NCBI GenBank assembly: GCA_963677215.1 | Contig: OY781919.1 | Coordinates: forward strand, 1,922,001-1,986,000 | Origin: G963676795 sp963677215 | Lineage (GTDB): Bacteria > Desulfobacterota > Desulfuromonadia > Desulfuromonadales > Geopsychrobacteraceae | Length of the DNA: 64,000 bases | Direction of reading: 5' to 3' | Shown: positions 48,565 through 58,284 of the stretch, one piece after another | Layout: every line of letters starts with the position of its first letter | Position numbering within the stretch: the stretch's first letter is position 1 | The notes under the pieces: generated by a model | Told to the model about the DNA's origin: nothing | Database searches by the model: none | What the model saw: the letters and a program-made list of their open reading frames with translations, nothing else | Translations under genes and position numbers: made by a program

Positions 48565-50181
48565 ATGTATCAGCAATATTTTGGGTTCAGAGAAAGTCCA
48601 TTTTCCATTGCGCCGGATCCCTCCTTTATCTATCTGAGCGTTGAGTATGAGAACGCTTTGCTTTTCCTGATGGCGGCACTGAAACACGAGACGGGGGGGC
48701 TCTTTCTGTTTACCGGAGAGGTCGGCGCAGGGAAGACAACACTCTGGCGTCAGCTATTGAGGCAGTTGCCGGAAGGAACGGAAACGGCACTGATCCTCAA
48801 TCCGCGAGTCACGGCTGATGAACTGCTGGAGACGATCTGCGATGAGTTGGGCCTTGCTGCCGGATCTGGGGACTCCGGTTCGCGCCGCTTTGCACTGATC
48901 AAAGACTATTTTGCTGGTCTGTCCCGGCAGGGGCGACAACTGCTGTTGCTGATCGATGAGGCGCAGGGGCTCGTTGATGCTGCTTTCGAGCAATTGCGTT
49001 TGTTGACGGCTCTTGCTGACAGGCTGCAGACTCGTCTGGCTGTCGTTCTGCTCGGGCAGCCGGAGCTTGCCGATCGTTGCCGGTCGCTGCCGGCCTTCGA
49101 TCAGCGGGTTGCCGGCCGTTTTCACCTATCGCCTCTCAAACCGGAAGACATTTCCGCCTATGTTACACACAGGTTGCGGGTTGCCGGCTGTGAGCGGCTG
49201 ATTTTTACTTCCCGGGCGTTAGACCAGATTTCCTTCCGGTCCGGCGGTATACCCAGGTTGGTCAACCTGGTCTGCGACCGGGCCCTGTTGGCGGCAGCGG
49301 CTGTCGGAAGGGGGGAGGTCGATGCCGGACTCGTCCGTCAGGCCGCTGACGAGGTTTTTCGCGGTGTGAAGCTGAGCCCAGGGAAACGGTGGTCTTTCAA
49401 GCCGGCCTGGGCCATGCTGTGCCTTTTGATGCTGCTTCTGGTGTGGACAGTTGTTTCTTTCCGGTTGGAGAAGAATCAGTCTCTGGCTACGGAAAGAGAC
49501 AGTTTCCCTTCGGTTGTGGCCTCGTCCTCTCGTGCTATTGATGCTGCAGTGGAGCCCCAGTGGCTGCAAAACTGGCCGGAAGGATTCGCCTTTGCTACTA
49601 CAGAAGCTCAGGCCTATGCCGCTCTCTTCGCTCTGTGGGGGCAAAACTATGATTTCCGTCAGGAGGCTCCGTGCCGTTTCGCAAGGCAAAATCATTTGGA
49701 ATGTTATGCCAAAAAGGCTACTCTGTCAGGGTTGAGAAAGCTCGATCGGCCGGCCATCCTGGTTATGTATCGGGACAGCGGCGAACCGTTTTATGCGGTG
49801 TTGGCAGGTCTTGACGGGCAACGGGCCAGATTATTGTCCGCTGATGGTGAGCTGGTCGTCGATGTCAGGGCTCTGGAGCCGCGCTGGTTTGGCGAGAGCT
49901 TTCTGGTTTGGAGCTCTCCGTTGATTTCCCGGGAGTTGCTTATGCCCGGTGGCTCCAATGTCAATATCGTCTGGTTGGAAGACGCCATGGTGCGGCTGGG
50001 GCTGTATGCTGGAGATGATCATGCCGTACGTCTTGACGGACTGCTGTTAAGCGCATTGAAGCGTTTTCAGGTGACCGCAGGGTTGGTGCCGGACGGGATA
50101 CTGGGGCCGGAGACGATAATTCATCTCAATACGGCCGGGAAGGCTCCCGGGCCACGTTTAAGTTTCCTTGTGGGGGAATGA
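48565..50181 (+). CDS. gspA: Type II secretion ATPase-like protein GspA/ExeA
   Basis: 538 aa. N-terminal AAA+ domain (about 1-270): FGFRESPFSIAPDPSFIYLS, Walker A GEVGAGKTT (50-58), Walker B LLLIDEAQ. One transmembrane helix near 280-300 (AMLCLLMLLLVWTVVSF) and a periplasmic part ending in a peptidoglycan-binding domain (ALKRFQVTAGLVPDGILGPETI). GspA with GspB helps assemble the secretin through the peptidoglycan layer. The 247-bp upstream gap holds no gene. Overlaps gspB. Confidence 0.9.
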   Translation: MYQQYFGFRESPFSIAPDPSFIYLSVEYENALLFLMAALKHETGGLFLFTGEVGAGKTTLWRQLLRQLPEGTETALILNPRVTADELLETICDELGLAAGSGDSGSRRFALIKDYFAGLSRQGRQLLLLIDEAQGLVDAAFEQLRLLTALADRLQTRLAVVLLGQPELADRCRSLPAFDQRVAGRFHLSPLKPEDISAYVTHRLRVAGCERLIFTSRALDQISFRSGGIPRLVNLVCDRALLAAAAVGRGEVDAGLVRQAADEVFRGVKLSPGKRWSFKPAWAMLCLLMLLLVWTVVSFRLEKNQSLATERDSFPSVVASSSRAIDAAVEPQWLQNWPEGFAFATTEAQAYAALFALWGQNYDFRQEAPCRFARQNHLECYAKKATLSGLRKLDRPAILVMYRDSGEPFYAVLAGLDGQRARLLSADGELVVDVRALEPRWFGESFLVWSSPLISRELLMPGGSNVNIVWLEDAMVRLGLYAGDDHAVRLDGLLLSALKRFQVTAGLVPDGILGPETIIHLNTAGKAPGPRLSFLVGE

Positions 50182-50834
50182 TGTCGTTTATCCTAGATGC
50201 TTTGAACAAGTCGGAACAGGGGCGCCGCCAGCAACAGAAGGAGGTGAGGAAAAGAAAGGTTTTCAGCTTTTCCGGCAAGCGCAGGTCCCGGCGCAGGGTG
50301 AGTTCATGGTGGTGGCTTTCGTTGCTGGTCATTGTCCTCTGTGTTCTGACTGTGCTCGGGGTTTTTATTTCCGGAAATGAGCCGCAGGTAGAGGTTGCTG
50401 AGAATCAGCCCGACGAGCTGCGAAGCCGGATTGTCAGGGCGAATCTCCCCGCTGTCGATAAGGAAGAACTGGCTCCTTTTGTGCCGGCCGCCGCTGCTGC
50501 CCCGCAGATTGCCCCTCCCAGCGAGCCTGCGCCGGTTCCCCGGCCGGCCAGTCGTCAGGCTGCGGCTGAGACCGTCTCAGATATTCCGGAGCCTCTGCCC
50601 GTGGCCCAGAAAATTCATTCCTATGCTGAATTGCTCAGGATACGTCCCGGGCTTCAGGTTTCGATGCATTATTACAGTCCTGATGCACGAAAGAGCATCC
50701 TGCGCCTTAACGGAGTCCTGTTGCATGAGCAGGAGAGTTCGGCCGACGGCCTGTTGATCAGTAGGATAACAGCGGATGGTGCCCTGGTTAAGTACGCCGG
50801 GCTGCTCTATGAATTGCGCCGACCGGGAAGTTGA
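50178..50834 (+). CDS. gspB: Type II secretion protein GspB
   Basis: 218 aa. Family N-terminus SFILDALNKSEQGRRQQQ, one transmembrane helix (about 45-65, WWWLSLLVIVLCVLTVLGVFI), a Pro/Ala-rich periplasmic linker and a C-terminal GspB-like domain. Partner of GspA in secretin placement. ATG 50178 or 50181 overlap the gspA stop (ATGATG), indicating coupling. Confidence 0.88.
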   Translation: MMSFILDALNKSEQGRRQQQKEVRKRKVFSFSGKRRSRRRVSSWWWLSLLVIVLCVLTVLGVFISGNEPQVEVAENQPDELRSRIVRANLPAVDKEELAPFVPAAAAAPQIAPPSEPAPVPRPASRQAAAETVSDIPEPLPVAQKIHSYAELLRIRPGLQVSMHYYSPDARKSILRLNGVLLHEQESSADGLLISRITADGALVKYAGLLYELRRPGS

Positions 50835-51001
50835 GGGCGGAGGGCTCGGGCCCGATTCTGGAGCTATTTTTCGGCTGTAAATGCAAGAAATTGCTCGTAT
50901 TGTTAACAGAGTTTGCTTGATCTGCTACTATTTAATAACTATCATGTGGCTTCCCAGTGATATTTAATGAATTTTTGCTGAAAAGAGCAGTGTGGGCTTA
51001 A

Positions 51002-51901
51002 ATGTTAATTTACTACCAGAAATATTATAAGGGGTTGAACCTGCTGCTGGTGACTCTGGTCGGCTTGTGCTGCGGGATGCTTGCCGGAGCTCTGATCGAG
51101 GTCGGCGTGACCCCGACCACCCCTGCCCATCATGCGGCGCCAAACGTCACTCCGACCTCACAGAGTCTTTCCCGTGTTGAGGATCTGAACCTCATTCTGC
51201 AGCGCAATATCTTTGACCCGGCCGGCCAAACTGATCTGACCTATAATCCGGAGATGCTGCCGAGTACCGTCAGCGCAGGCGAATCTGTGGCTATCAAACC
51301 TGCAAATATCGTTCTGCTTGGAACTGTGGTGGCCGACGAAGAGAATTCCCTTGCGCTGCTTCAGGTCAATGGCGAGCTTGAAACATATAGAATTGGCGAT
51401 TCCCTTGATGATGGCAGTGTGCTGGAAAGCGTTGCCCGCAATCAGGTACAGATCCGGCTGCGCGACAAGCGCATGATTACCCTGACAGTTGATGAAGAAA
51501 GTGTGGCGAAAGCGGCACCGAAGGCCGGGGCTGCAGCTCCAGGTGTGGCTGATGCCGACAGTGGTATCCGCCAGGTTGATGACACCCATTGGCTGGTGTC
51601 GCAGGCGGAAGTTGAAAAGACCCGGGCGAACTTCAGCCAGGAATTGCGCCTGGCCCAGATGCAGCCCCGTGTCGTTGACGGCAAGACAGACGGTTTCCTG
51701 ATTCGTTCGCTGCGGCGGAATTCAATTCTGAACAAGCTCGGCTTGAGGCGCGGCGATGTCGTTATGAGTGTCAACGGGATCTCTCTGGATAGTCCGGAAA
51801 AGGCCCTGCAGATTTTTCAGCAGCTGCGTGAAGCGCGGCAGATCGACCTGGCTGTTGAAAGACGGGGGCAGGCTATGAGCTTTGCCTATGAACTTGATTA
51901 G
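51002..51901 (+). CDS. gspC: Type II secretion inner-membrane protein GspC
   Basis: 299 aa. Short cytoplasmic N-terminus, one transmembrane helix (about 10-32), homology region binding the secretin (about 60-150, ILQRNIFDP...IVLLGTVVADEENSLALLQ) and a C-terminal PDZ domain (LIRSLRRNSILNKLGLRRGDVVMSVNGI). The 167-bp gap after gspB contains AT-rich promoter-like sequence, so gspC-N may have its own promoter. Links inner-membrane platform to GspD. Confidence 0.9.
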   Translation: MLIYYQKYYKGLNLLLVTLVGLCCGMLAGALIEVGVTPTTPAHHAAPNVTPTSQSLSRVEDLNLILQRNIFDPAGQTDLTYNPEMLPSTVSAGESVAIKPANIVLLGTVVADEENSLALLQVNGELETYRIGDSLDDGSVLESVARNQVQIRLRDKRMITLTVDEESVAKAAPKAGAAAPGVADADSGIRQVDDTHWLVSQAEVEKTRANFSQELRLAQMQPRVVDGKTDGFLIRSLRRNSILNKLGLRRGDVVMSVNGISLDSPEKALQIFQQLREARQIDLAVERRGQAMSFAYELD

Positions 51902-51913
51902 GAGGCTTTTCAA

Positions 51914-53956
51914 GTGATTCGAATAAAGAAAATCAGTGCGCTTCTGTGCCTTCTTGGTGTCCTGGGTTACGGCCTTTTTGCCCCTGTTTATCTCAGCGCT
52001 GCGGAGCCGGAGGTTTCCGCCGGACAGATCTCCCTCGATTTCCGGGATGTCGAACTGACAGAATTGATCAAGACCATCAGTGAATTGACCGGGAAAAACT
52101 TCCTCTATGATGATACGGTCAAGGGTAAGGTGACGATCATTTCACCTGAGACCATGACCATGGATGAGACCTACAAGCTGTTTCTGACCGTACTCAATGT
52201 CAAGGGGTATACGGTTGTTCCATCCGGCCGGGTCAACAAGATCGTTCAGACCAAGAATGCCAAACAGGAGAATCTGCCTGTCTATACTGTTGGCCGTGGT
52301 GATTCGGAGCAGTTTATCACTCGTTTGGTTCGCCTCGATTATCTCGATGCCGAAACCATTGCCACATCCATTCTGGCGCCCTTGATGCCGCCGACCGGTA
52401 ATATCATTGCCTATCCGCCGACCAACACCCTGATCCTCAGCGAAACAGCCGCGACAATCGAGCGCATGCTCAAGATTGTTCAGCAGCTCGATCAGCCTGA
52501 CTCCTCCGGGGATCTGACGGTTCTTCCTTTGAAACACGGGGATGCAGACGAAATTGCCAAGATCTGCCTTGAGGTTCTGCAGGATCAGGCCGCCAGTAAG
52601 GCCAGACAGACCAAGGTAGTGACAACCTCTCAGGACAGTGGCAGCAAGATTATCGCCTATACGAGAACTAATTCGCTGATTGTCCGTGCGGGCAAGGAAG
52701 AGCTTGAGCAGATCAAGTCGTTACTCGCGGTACTCGATCAGGAGGCTGGAGGAGAACAGGCCGGTATTCATGTCTATTCCCTGGAAAACGCCGATGCTGA
52801 AACCCTGGCAGCAACGCTGAACGAGATTGTTACCGGGATCAAGGCCCAGGCCAAATCGGACGCTACCAAGGGAGCCACCAACACCCAGGCCATTTCAGGC
52901 GCTTCTGTTGCCATCACCGCCGATAAGCCGACCAATGCCCTGATCATCAATGCTCCACCGAAGGATTATATTGTCCTGCAGGATATCATTCGCAAGCTCG
53001 ACATCAAGCGCAAGCAGGTTTATGTCGAGGCGCTGATCCTTGAACTGTCGATGGAGGCCAGCAAAGAGCTTGGAGCCTCTCTGCAGGGGGCGGTTGATAC
53101 AGGTGATGGTTACGCATATCTGAGCAGCAATCAGAATTCCGGAACCAACATCAGTTCTTTCGCTACGACGGATAGCTCCGGTAACCTGAGTGTGCTGTCC
53201 CAGGCCATCAGCGGCATTTTGGCCGGCGGGATTTTCAACACCATTACAACGACGATCAATGGGGAGTCAGTGACGGTTCCGGCCCTGTCAGCGATTATCA
53301 ACCTGTCAAAGACCGATGATAACGTCAATGTTCTTTCCGCCCCGCGCCTGTTGACCTCCGATAACGAAGAGGCCGAGATCATCGTCGGTGAAAACGTCCC
53401 GATTGTAACCCAGACTGTGACCAATACCGATTCGGAAAATGTTACCACCTCGGTCGAACGTCAGGATGCGGCTCTGACCCTGCGTTTTACTCCCCAAGTC
53501 ATCGAAAACAACCTAGTCCGTCTCAATATCTATCAGGAGGTCACCGGAGTCGTCGGTACGACCAGTTCAAATGAATATGGTCCTGACCTGACCAAGCGTC
53601 TGATCCGTAATACCGTTCTGGCCGAAAGCCGCAAGACCATCGTGCTAGGCGGTTTGATCAGCAATACCATCACCAATAACGAGACCAAAGTTCCCCTGCT
53701 CGGTGATATACCGGTGCTGGGTTGGTTGTTCAAGACCAAATCGACAGGGGCAGATAAGAAAAACCTGTTGGTCTTCATCACCCCGACCATCATCAACAGT
53801 CCTGAAGACCTGGCCATGGTGACAGACCGCAACAAGCGAAAAGCGGATGAATTTCTGAGTGATGAGCAAAAGGCACTGCTGCCTCTAGAGTTCAAGTTCG
53901 AAGACGGGCAGGTTGACAGTTCGGTTTTTCAGGTCGACTCCCAGGCCGGTGAATGA
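51914..53956 (+). CDS. gspD: Type II secretion outer-membrane secretin GspD
   Basis: 680 aa. Signal peptide, N0 domain (SLDFRDVELTELIKTISELTGKNFLYD), three N1-N3 repeats containing PPTNTLILSE-type motifs (for example YTRTNSLIVRAG, DKPTNALIINA), and the C-terminal secretin barrel (VPLLGDIPVLGWLFKTK). Forms the 15-mer export channel. Start is GTG 51914 with GGAGG 8 bp upstream. No lipobox, so a pilotin may be needed. Confidence 0.96.
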   Translation: MIRIKKISALLCLLGVLGYGLFAPVYLSAAEPEVSAGQISLDFRDVELTELIKTISELTGKNFLYDDTVKGKVTIISPETMTMDETYKLFLTVLNVKGYTVVPSGRVNKIVQTKNAKQENLPVYTVGRGDSEQFITRLVRLDYLDAETIATSILAPLMPPTGNIIAYPPTNTLILSETAATIERMLKIVQQLDQPDSSGDLTVLPLKHGDADEIAKICLEVLQDQAASKARQTKVVTTSQDSGSKIIAYTRTNSLIVRAGKEELEQIKSLLAVLDQEAGGEQAGIHVYSLENADAETLAATLNEIVTGIKAQAKSDATKGATNTQAISGASVAITADKPTNALIINAPPKDYIVLQDIIRKLDIKRKQVYVEALILELSMEASKELGASLQGAVDTGDGYAYLSSNQNSGTNISSFATTDSSGNLSVLSQAISGILAGGIFNTITTTINGESVTVPALSAIINLSKTDDNVNVLSAPRLLTSDNEEAEIIVGENVPIVTQTVTNTDSENVTTSVERQDAALTLRFTPQVIENNLVRLNIYQEVTGVVGTTSSNEYGPDLTKRLIRNTVLAESRKTIVLGGLISNTITNNETKVPLLGDIPVLGWLFKTKSTGADKKNLLVFITPTIINSPEDLAMVTDRNKRKADEFLSDEQKALLPLEFKFEDGQVDSSVFQVDSQAGE

Positions 53957-54005
53957 TGATGGAATCCTGGTTGATAGATAACTCTGGCACGGTAGCGGAG
54001 CCGGC

Positions 54006-55703
54006 ATGAAGAAATGGCGCTTACTGGGCGAGCTGTTACGCGACGATTTTAAGGTCTCCGGGGAGCAGATCGATGAGGCTCTGGCCGAACAGCAGCAGAC
54101 TGGCCAGAACCTGGGCAACATTCTGCTGAAAAAGCAGGTCGTCGAAGAAGAAACGCTGCGTATGGCGCTGTCGATCCAGCAGGGGATCACCTATCTTCAG
54201 ATTCTGCAGGACCAGGAGGGGATTGACGATCTTCTCAATCTGGTTCCCATCGGTTTTGCCAAGGAAAACAATTTCTATCCGATCAAACGTCACGAAGGTC
54301 GGCTGCTGGTCGCCATGACCGATCCGCTCAATTCCAACCTGATCAACGATCTTGGGGCCTTGACCGGAGAGATCATCGAGCCTTGCCTGGCGACCGCAAC
54401 CGAAATTCTCAAGGCAACCAACCGCAGTTACGAAAAACGTGCCGGTGAGACGCGTGAGGTCATCGGTGAGATTGAAGGGCAGGGGGGCTCCGGACTGGCT
54501 CAGAACCTCGAGCCGGAAGACCTGCTCGATACCTCGGACGAAGCCCCGATCATCCGCTTTGTCAATAGCCTGATCACGCAAGGCTATAAAGAGCGGGCCA
54601 GCGACATCCACATTGAACCCTTTGAAACCGTGCTGCAGATCCGTTACCGGATCGACGGCATTCTTTACGATGTCCTTCAGCCGCCGGTCAAGGCGCATGC
54701 CGGGATCGTTTCGCGGATCAAGATCATGTCGCAGCTGAATATCGCCGAGAAGCGTCTGCCTCAGGATGGCCGTTTCAGGGTTCGGGTTGCGGGGAGTGAT
54801 CTCGATATCCGGGTGTCGACGCTGCCGACCGCTTTTGGCGAGCGGGTGGTCCTGCGTTTGCTCGGCAAGTCCTCCAATGTCCTGACCCTTGAGGATATCG
54901 GCATGGAAAAGACCATGCTCAAGCAGGTCGAGGGGATGATCAACAAGGCGCACGGTGTCTTCCTCGTCACCGGGCCGACCGGCTCAGGCAAGACGACGAC
55001 CCTCTACTCTTCGCTGACACGCCTCAACCAGCATGAAAAGAACCTGATCACCATCGAAGACCCGATTGAATATCAGCTTCCCGGGGTCGGCCAGATTCAG
55101 GTCAATTCGAGGATCAACCTGACCTTTGCCAGCGGTCTGCGCTCGATTCTGCGCCAGGATCCGGATGTCATCATGGTCGGTGAGATTCGTGATCAGGAGA
55201 CCGCGGAGATCGTCATTCAGTCGGCCCTGACCGGCCATATGGTCTTCTCCACCCTGCACACCAACGATGCGGCCGGGGCCTTGACGCGTCTCGTCGAGAT
55301 GGGCGTCGAACCCTTCCTGGCGGCGTCAAGTGTCGTCGGGATCATGGCCCAGCGTCTGGTGCGGCAGATTTGCCCGCACTGCCGTGAGGAGTACCATCCT
55401 CCAGAAGAGTTGCTCAAGCAGCTTGGTGCCATCAAGTTGCCCCTCAATCCGGTTTTCTATCGTGGCCGGGGCTGTGATCAATGCATGAATATCGGCTATT
55501 GGGGGCGGACGGGGATTTATGAACTGCTCCCGGTCGATGACAAGATCCGTGAGCTGCTGCTGAAAAATATGGATGCGGCGTCGATCCGCAATGAAGCCAT
55601 ACGCAGGGGGATGCAGCCACTGCGGGTTGCCGGACTGGTCAAAGCTCTCAAGGGTCAGACCTCACTGGAAGAGGTGTTGCGGGTTACGCAGGAGGAGGTC
55701 TAG
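54006..55703 (+). CDS. gspE: Type II secretion ATPase GspE
   Basis: 565 aa. N1E/N2E domain (1-150), Walker A GPTGSGKTTTLY, Asp box, Walker B, His box, and the four-Cys zinc site CPHC...CDQC (about 458-495) between Walker B and the C-terminus. Powers pseudopilus assembly from the cytoplasmic face. gspF begins directly after its stop codon. Confidence 0.96.
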   Translation: MKKWRLLGELLRDDFKVSGEQIDEALAEQQQTGQNLGNILLKKQVVEEETLRMALSIQQGITYLQILQDQEGIDDLLNLVPIGFAKENNFYPIKRHEGRLLVAMTDPLNSNLINDLGALTGEIIEPCLATATEILKATNRSYEKRAGETREVIGEIEGQGGSGLAQNLEPEDLLDTSDEAPIIRFVNSLITQGYKERASDIHIEPFETVLQIRYRIDGILYDVLQPPVKAHAGIVSRIKIMSQLNIAEKRLPQDGRFRVRVAGSDLDIRVSTLPTAFGERVVLRLLGKSSNVLTLEDIGMEKTMLKQVEGMINKAHGVFLVTGPTGSGKTTTLYSSLTRLNQHEKNLITIEDPIEYQLPGVGQIQVNSRINLTFASGLRSILRQDPDVIMVGEIRDQETAEIVIQSALTGHMVFSTLHTNDAAGALTRLVEMGVEPFLAASSVVGIMAQRLVRQICPHCREEYHPPEELLKQLGAIKLPLNPVFYRGRGCDQCMNIGYWGRTGIYELLPVDDKIRELLLKNMDAASIRNEAIRRGMQPLRVAGLVKALKGQTSLEEVLRVTQEEV

Positions 55704-56915
55704 ATGGCTCTTTATGAGTATATAGGCCTCAACAGCAAGGGGAAGAAGGTTTCCGGGCGGATCGACGGCAGCGGGCGCAGGAGTGTCATGCTCAAGCTTC
55801 GTGAACAGCAGATTTTTCCGACGGAGCTTTATGAAACGGCGTCAGAAGAGAAAATCCAGGGGCGCAGTTTCTCTTTTAACCGCCGGGTTTCAACCATGGA
55901 GCTCTCTGCAGTGACCCGGCAGATGGCGACCTTGCTGAGTGCCGGTCTGCCGCTTGACGAAGTGCTGCAGACGGTCGCGGAGCAGAGCGAACAACCGCTT
56001 CTCAACAAAACCCTGTCCTCCGTGCGTGAAGAGGTCATGCAGGGGGAGGCTCTGCACCGATCCCTGGAGGAGCACAAGCGCATTTTTCCCGATGTCTTCA
56101 TCAATATGGTTCAGGTCGGGGAAAACAGCGGGACCCTGGATCAGGTTCTGCATCGCCTGGCCGATTTTCTCGATGATCAGGCCAAGATCAGGTCCAAGGT
56201 CAAGGCTGCCCTGGCCTATCCGGTGCTGATGACCTTTGTCGGGATTGGCGTACTGGCCTTTCTGTTTGCCTTTGTCGTGCCGAAGATCACCACGATGCTC
56301 ACCGAAATGGAGATGGCCTTGCCGTTGCCGACCAGGCTGCTGATGGGCTTTACCCATCTGTTGGCCGGCTGGTGGTGGTTACTGGTGCTTATTCTGATTG
56401 CTGCGGTGTATGCCCTGCTGCGTTATCGCAAGAGCGAGAAGGGGCTGATCAAGACCGATCGTATCTTGCTTAAGATGCCGCTCTACGGCAAGCTCCACCT
56501 GCTTTTCGTCACCGCCTGGTTCTCCCGCACCCTGGCGACTCTTCTGCAGAGCGGGGTTCCTCTGCTCAGGGCCCTTGATATCAGCGGCGAACTGTTGAAG
56601 AATCGTATTCTCAAGGATGCGATCAGCGATGTCCGCAAGCAGGTACAGGAAGGCGGGTCGATGGCCAGGGCACTCAAGCAGGCGGCGGTTTTCCCGCCGA
56701 TGCTGGCGCAGATTGCCGCAGCCGGTGAGAAAAGCGGCGAGCTGGAATCGATGCTGATGCGGGTCGCGGAAACCTACGAACATCAGACCGATATGAGTAT
56801 CAGTGGCCTGCTGTCGTTGCTTGAACCCCTGATGATTCTGATTATGGGTGTTGTTGTCGGTTTTGTTGTGTTGGCAATCCTGTTGCCGATCTTCGAAGCC
56901 AGCCAGGGTTTCTAG
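55704..56915 (+). CDS. gspF: Type II secretion inner-membrane platform protein GspF
   Basis: 403 aa with two T2SSF repeats (about 70-190 and 270-395), each ending in hydrophobic segments; three predicted membrane helices. GspF is the polytopic core that GspE turns. Starts at base 55704, immediately after gspE TAG, with AGGAGGT inside gspE as its ribosome-binding site. Confidence 0.95.
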   Translation: MALYEYIGLNSKGKKVSGRIDGSGRRSVMLKLREQQIFPTELYETASEEKIQGRSFSFNRRVSTMELSAVTRQMATLLSAGLPLDEVLQTVAEQSEQPLLNKTLSSVREEVMQGEALHRSLEEHKRIFPDVFINMVQVGENSGTLDQVLHRLADFLDDQAKIRSKVKAALAYPVLMTFVGIGVLAFLFAFVVPKITTMLTEMEMALPLPTRLLMGFTHLLAGWWWLLVLILIAAVYALLRYRKSEKGLIKTDRILLKMPLYGKLHLLFVTAWFSRTLATLLQSGVPLLRALDISGELLKNRILKDAISDVRKQVQEGGSMARALKQAAVFPPMLAQIAAAGEKSGELESMLMRVAETYEHQTDMSISGLLSLLEPLMILIMGVVVGFVVLAILLPIFEASQGF

Positions 56916-56964
56916 AAGCCTGGGTTTTAGCCGGAGTATTGTTGAAGAACTCAAGGAGTTGGAA

Positions 56965-57405
56965 ATGATGAAGTTGTCTCGTAATCAGCGTGGTTTCACC
57001 CTGATTGAAATTATGGTTGTCGTGGTTATCCTCGGTGTCCTGGCGGCGGTAGTCGTGCCGCGGCTGTTGAATCGTCCTGACGAAGCGAGGATCACCAAGA
57101 CCCAGGTCGATATCAAGAAAATCGAGGAAACCCTGGGGATGTTCAAATTGGATAACGGTTATTTCCCCACGACGGAACAGGGGCTTATGGCGTTGGTCTC
57201 CAAACCCGATACCGGTCGCATTCCGACCAAGTATCCGGATGGCGGCTACCTGAAGAAGGTGCCGGTTGACGCCTGGAACAACGAATACGTTTATCTGTCT
57301 CCCGGACTGCATGACAAGGACTTTGATCTGATCTCTTACGGCGCGGACGGTGAGCCCGGTGGTGAAGGTAGCAATGCGGATATCAACAGCTGGGAGCTCC
57401 AGTAA
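56965..57405 (+). CDS. gspG: Major pseudopilin GspG
   Basis: 146 aa. Prepilin leader ending RNQRG, cleavage before FTLIEIMVVVVILG, with Glu5 present. C-terminal globular domain has the GspG calcium-site region (KKVPVDAWNNEY...SPGLHDKDFDLISYGADGEPGGEG). ATG 56965 lies 6 bp after AAGGAG; the longer frame into gspF is not needed. Overlaps gspH. Confidence 0.96.
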   Translation: MMKLSRNQRGFTLIEIMVVVVILGVLAAVVVPRLLNRPDEARITKTQVDIKKIEETLGMFKLDNGYFPTTEQGLMALVSKPDTGRIPTKYPDGGYLKKVPVDAWNNEYVYLSPGLHDKDFDLISYGADGEPGGEGSNADINSWELQ

Positions 57406-57892
57406 ATCCGCGGGGTTTACCCTGATTGAGCTGGCGATCGTCGTGTTGTTGATCAGCCTGTTTGCTGTCGCCAGCGTTAGCCTGGTTCTTGATCGGAATC
57501 GCGGCGATCTGCAGGCGTCAGCCCGGCGTCTGGCCGGCGTAGTCAAGTATCTGTTCAATGAAGCCGCTTTAAACGGTCTTGAACAGCGCCTGATCTATAA
57601 TCTCGATGACGGGACTTACCGATCTCAGGAGCTCGACGCCAGCGGTCAGCTCTATGATGCCGAGGACCTGGGACGTGAAGCCCGCTTGCGGGAGGGCATC
57701 CGTTTTACCGATGTCAAGGTAGCCGGACGCGGCTCCTTCTCCAGTGGAGAGGTGACGGTCCGGGTTCACCCGAGTGGCTGGCTGGAAGAGACGATCATCC
57801 ATCTGACCAGTGAGGGTGGGGAGGAACTGACGATGAGAATCAACTCGTTGACCGGTTCGTCAGAAATTTACGAAGGCTATCGTTCCTTTTGA
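57374..57892 (+). CDS. gspH: Minor pseudopilin GspH
   Basis: 172 aa. Leader ending SSSKSAG before FTLIELAIVVLLISLF, followed by a GspH-like beta domain (ARRLAGVVKYLFNEAALNG). ATG 57374 overlaps the end of gspG by 32 bp, which allows translational coupling. Minor pseudopilins cap the tip with GspI, J and K. Confidence 0.88.
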   Translation: MRISTAGSSSKSAGFTLIELAIVVLLISLFAVASVSLVLDRNRGDLQASARRLAGVVKYLFNEAALNGLEQRLIYNLDDGTYRSQELDASGQLYDAEDLGREARLREGIRFTDVKVAGRGSFSSGEVTVRVHPSGWLEETIIHLTSEGGEELTMRINSLTGSSEIYEGYRSF

Positions 57893-57921
57893 TGGTTGCA
57901 GTGTAAACGCAGGTCTTGAGC

Positions 57922-58284
57922 ATGGATGAAGTCTACAGAAAAGGGGATGAGCGCGGGTTTACCCTGCTGGAAGTGATGATCGCCCTGGCGATCATCAGCA
58001 TCGCTCTGGTTTCCATGCTCGCCCTGGCCAATCGTTCGATCAGTGTGCATGACCGTCTGCAGCGGATGACCCAGGCGACACTGCTGGCACAGTCGAAGAT
58101 GGCCGAGGTTGAAAGCGCCGAGGTCGGGGATGCCGATCAGGGCAGCTTTGATGAGCCGTTTGAAAACTATCGCTGGCGGGTTCAGTACAGCGATACCCCG
58201 CTGCCGTCGGTGACCATGGTGACCGTCTCTGTCGATTGGGGTGATGCAGATGAGGCCGTGACACTTGATTCGTTTATTTTCTAG
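57922..58284 (+). CDS. gspI: Minor pseudopilin GspI
   Basis: 120 aa, short as usual. Leader ending DERG before FTLLEVMIALAIISIALVSM. C-terminal domain includes LAQSKMAEVE and ENYRWRVQY, typical of GspI. ATG 57922 is used, though TTG 57916 is also in frame. Overlaps gspJ by 20 bp. Confidence 0.9.
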   Translation: MDEVYRKGDERGFTLLEVMIALAIISIALVSMLALANRSISVHDRLQRMTQATLLAQSKMAEVESAEVGDADQGSFDEPFENYRWRVQYSDTPLPSVTMVTVSVDWGDADEAVTLDSFIF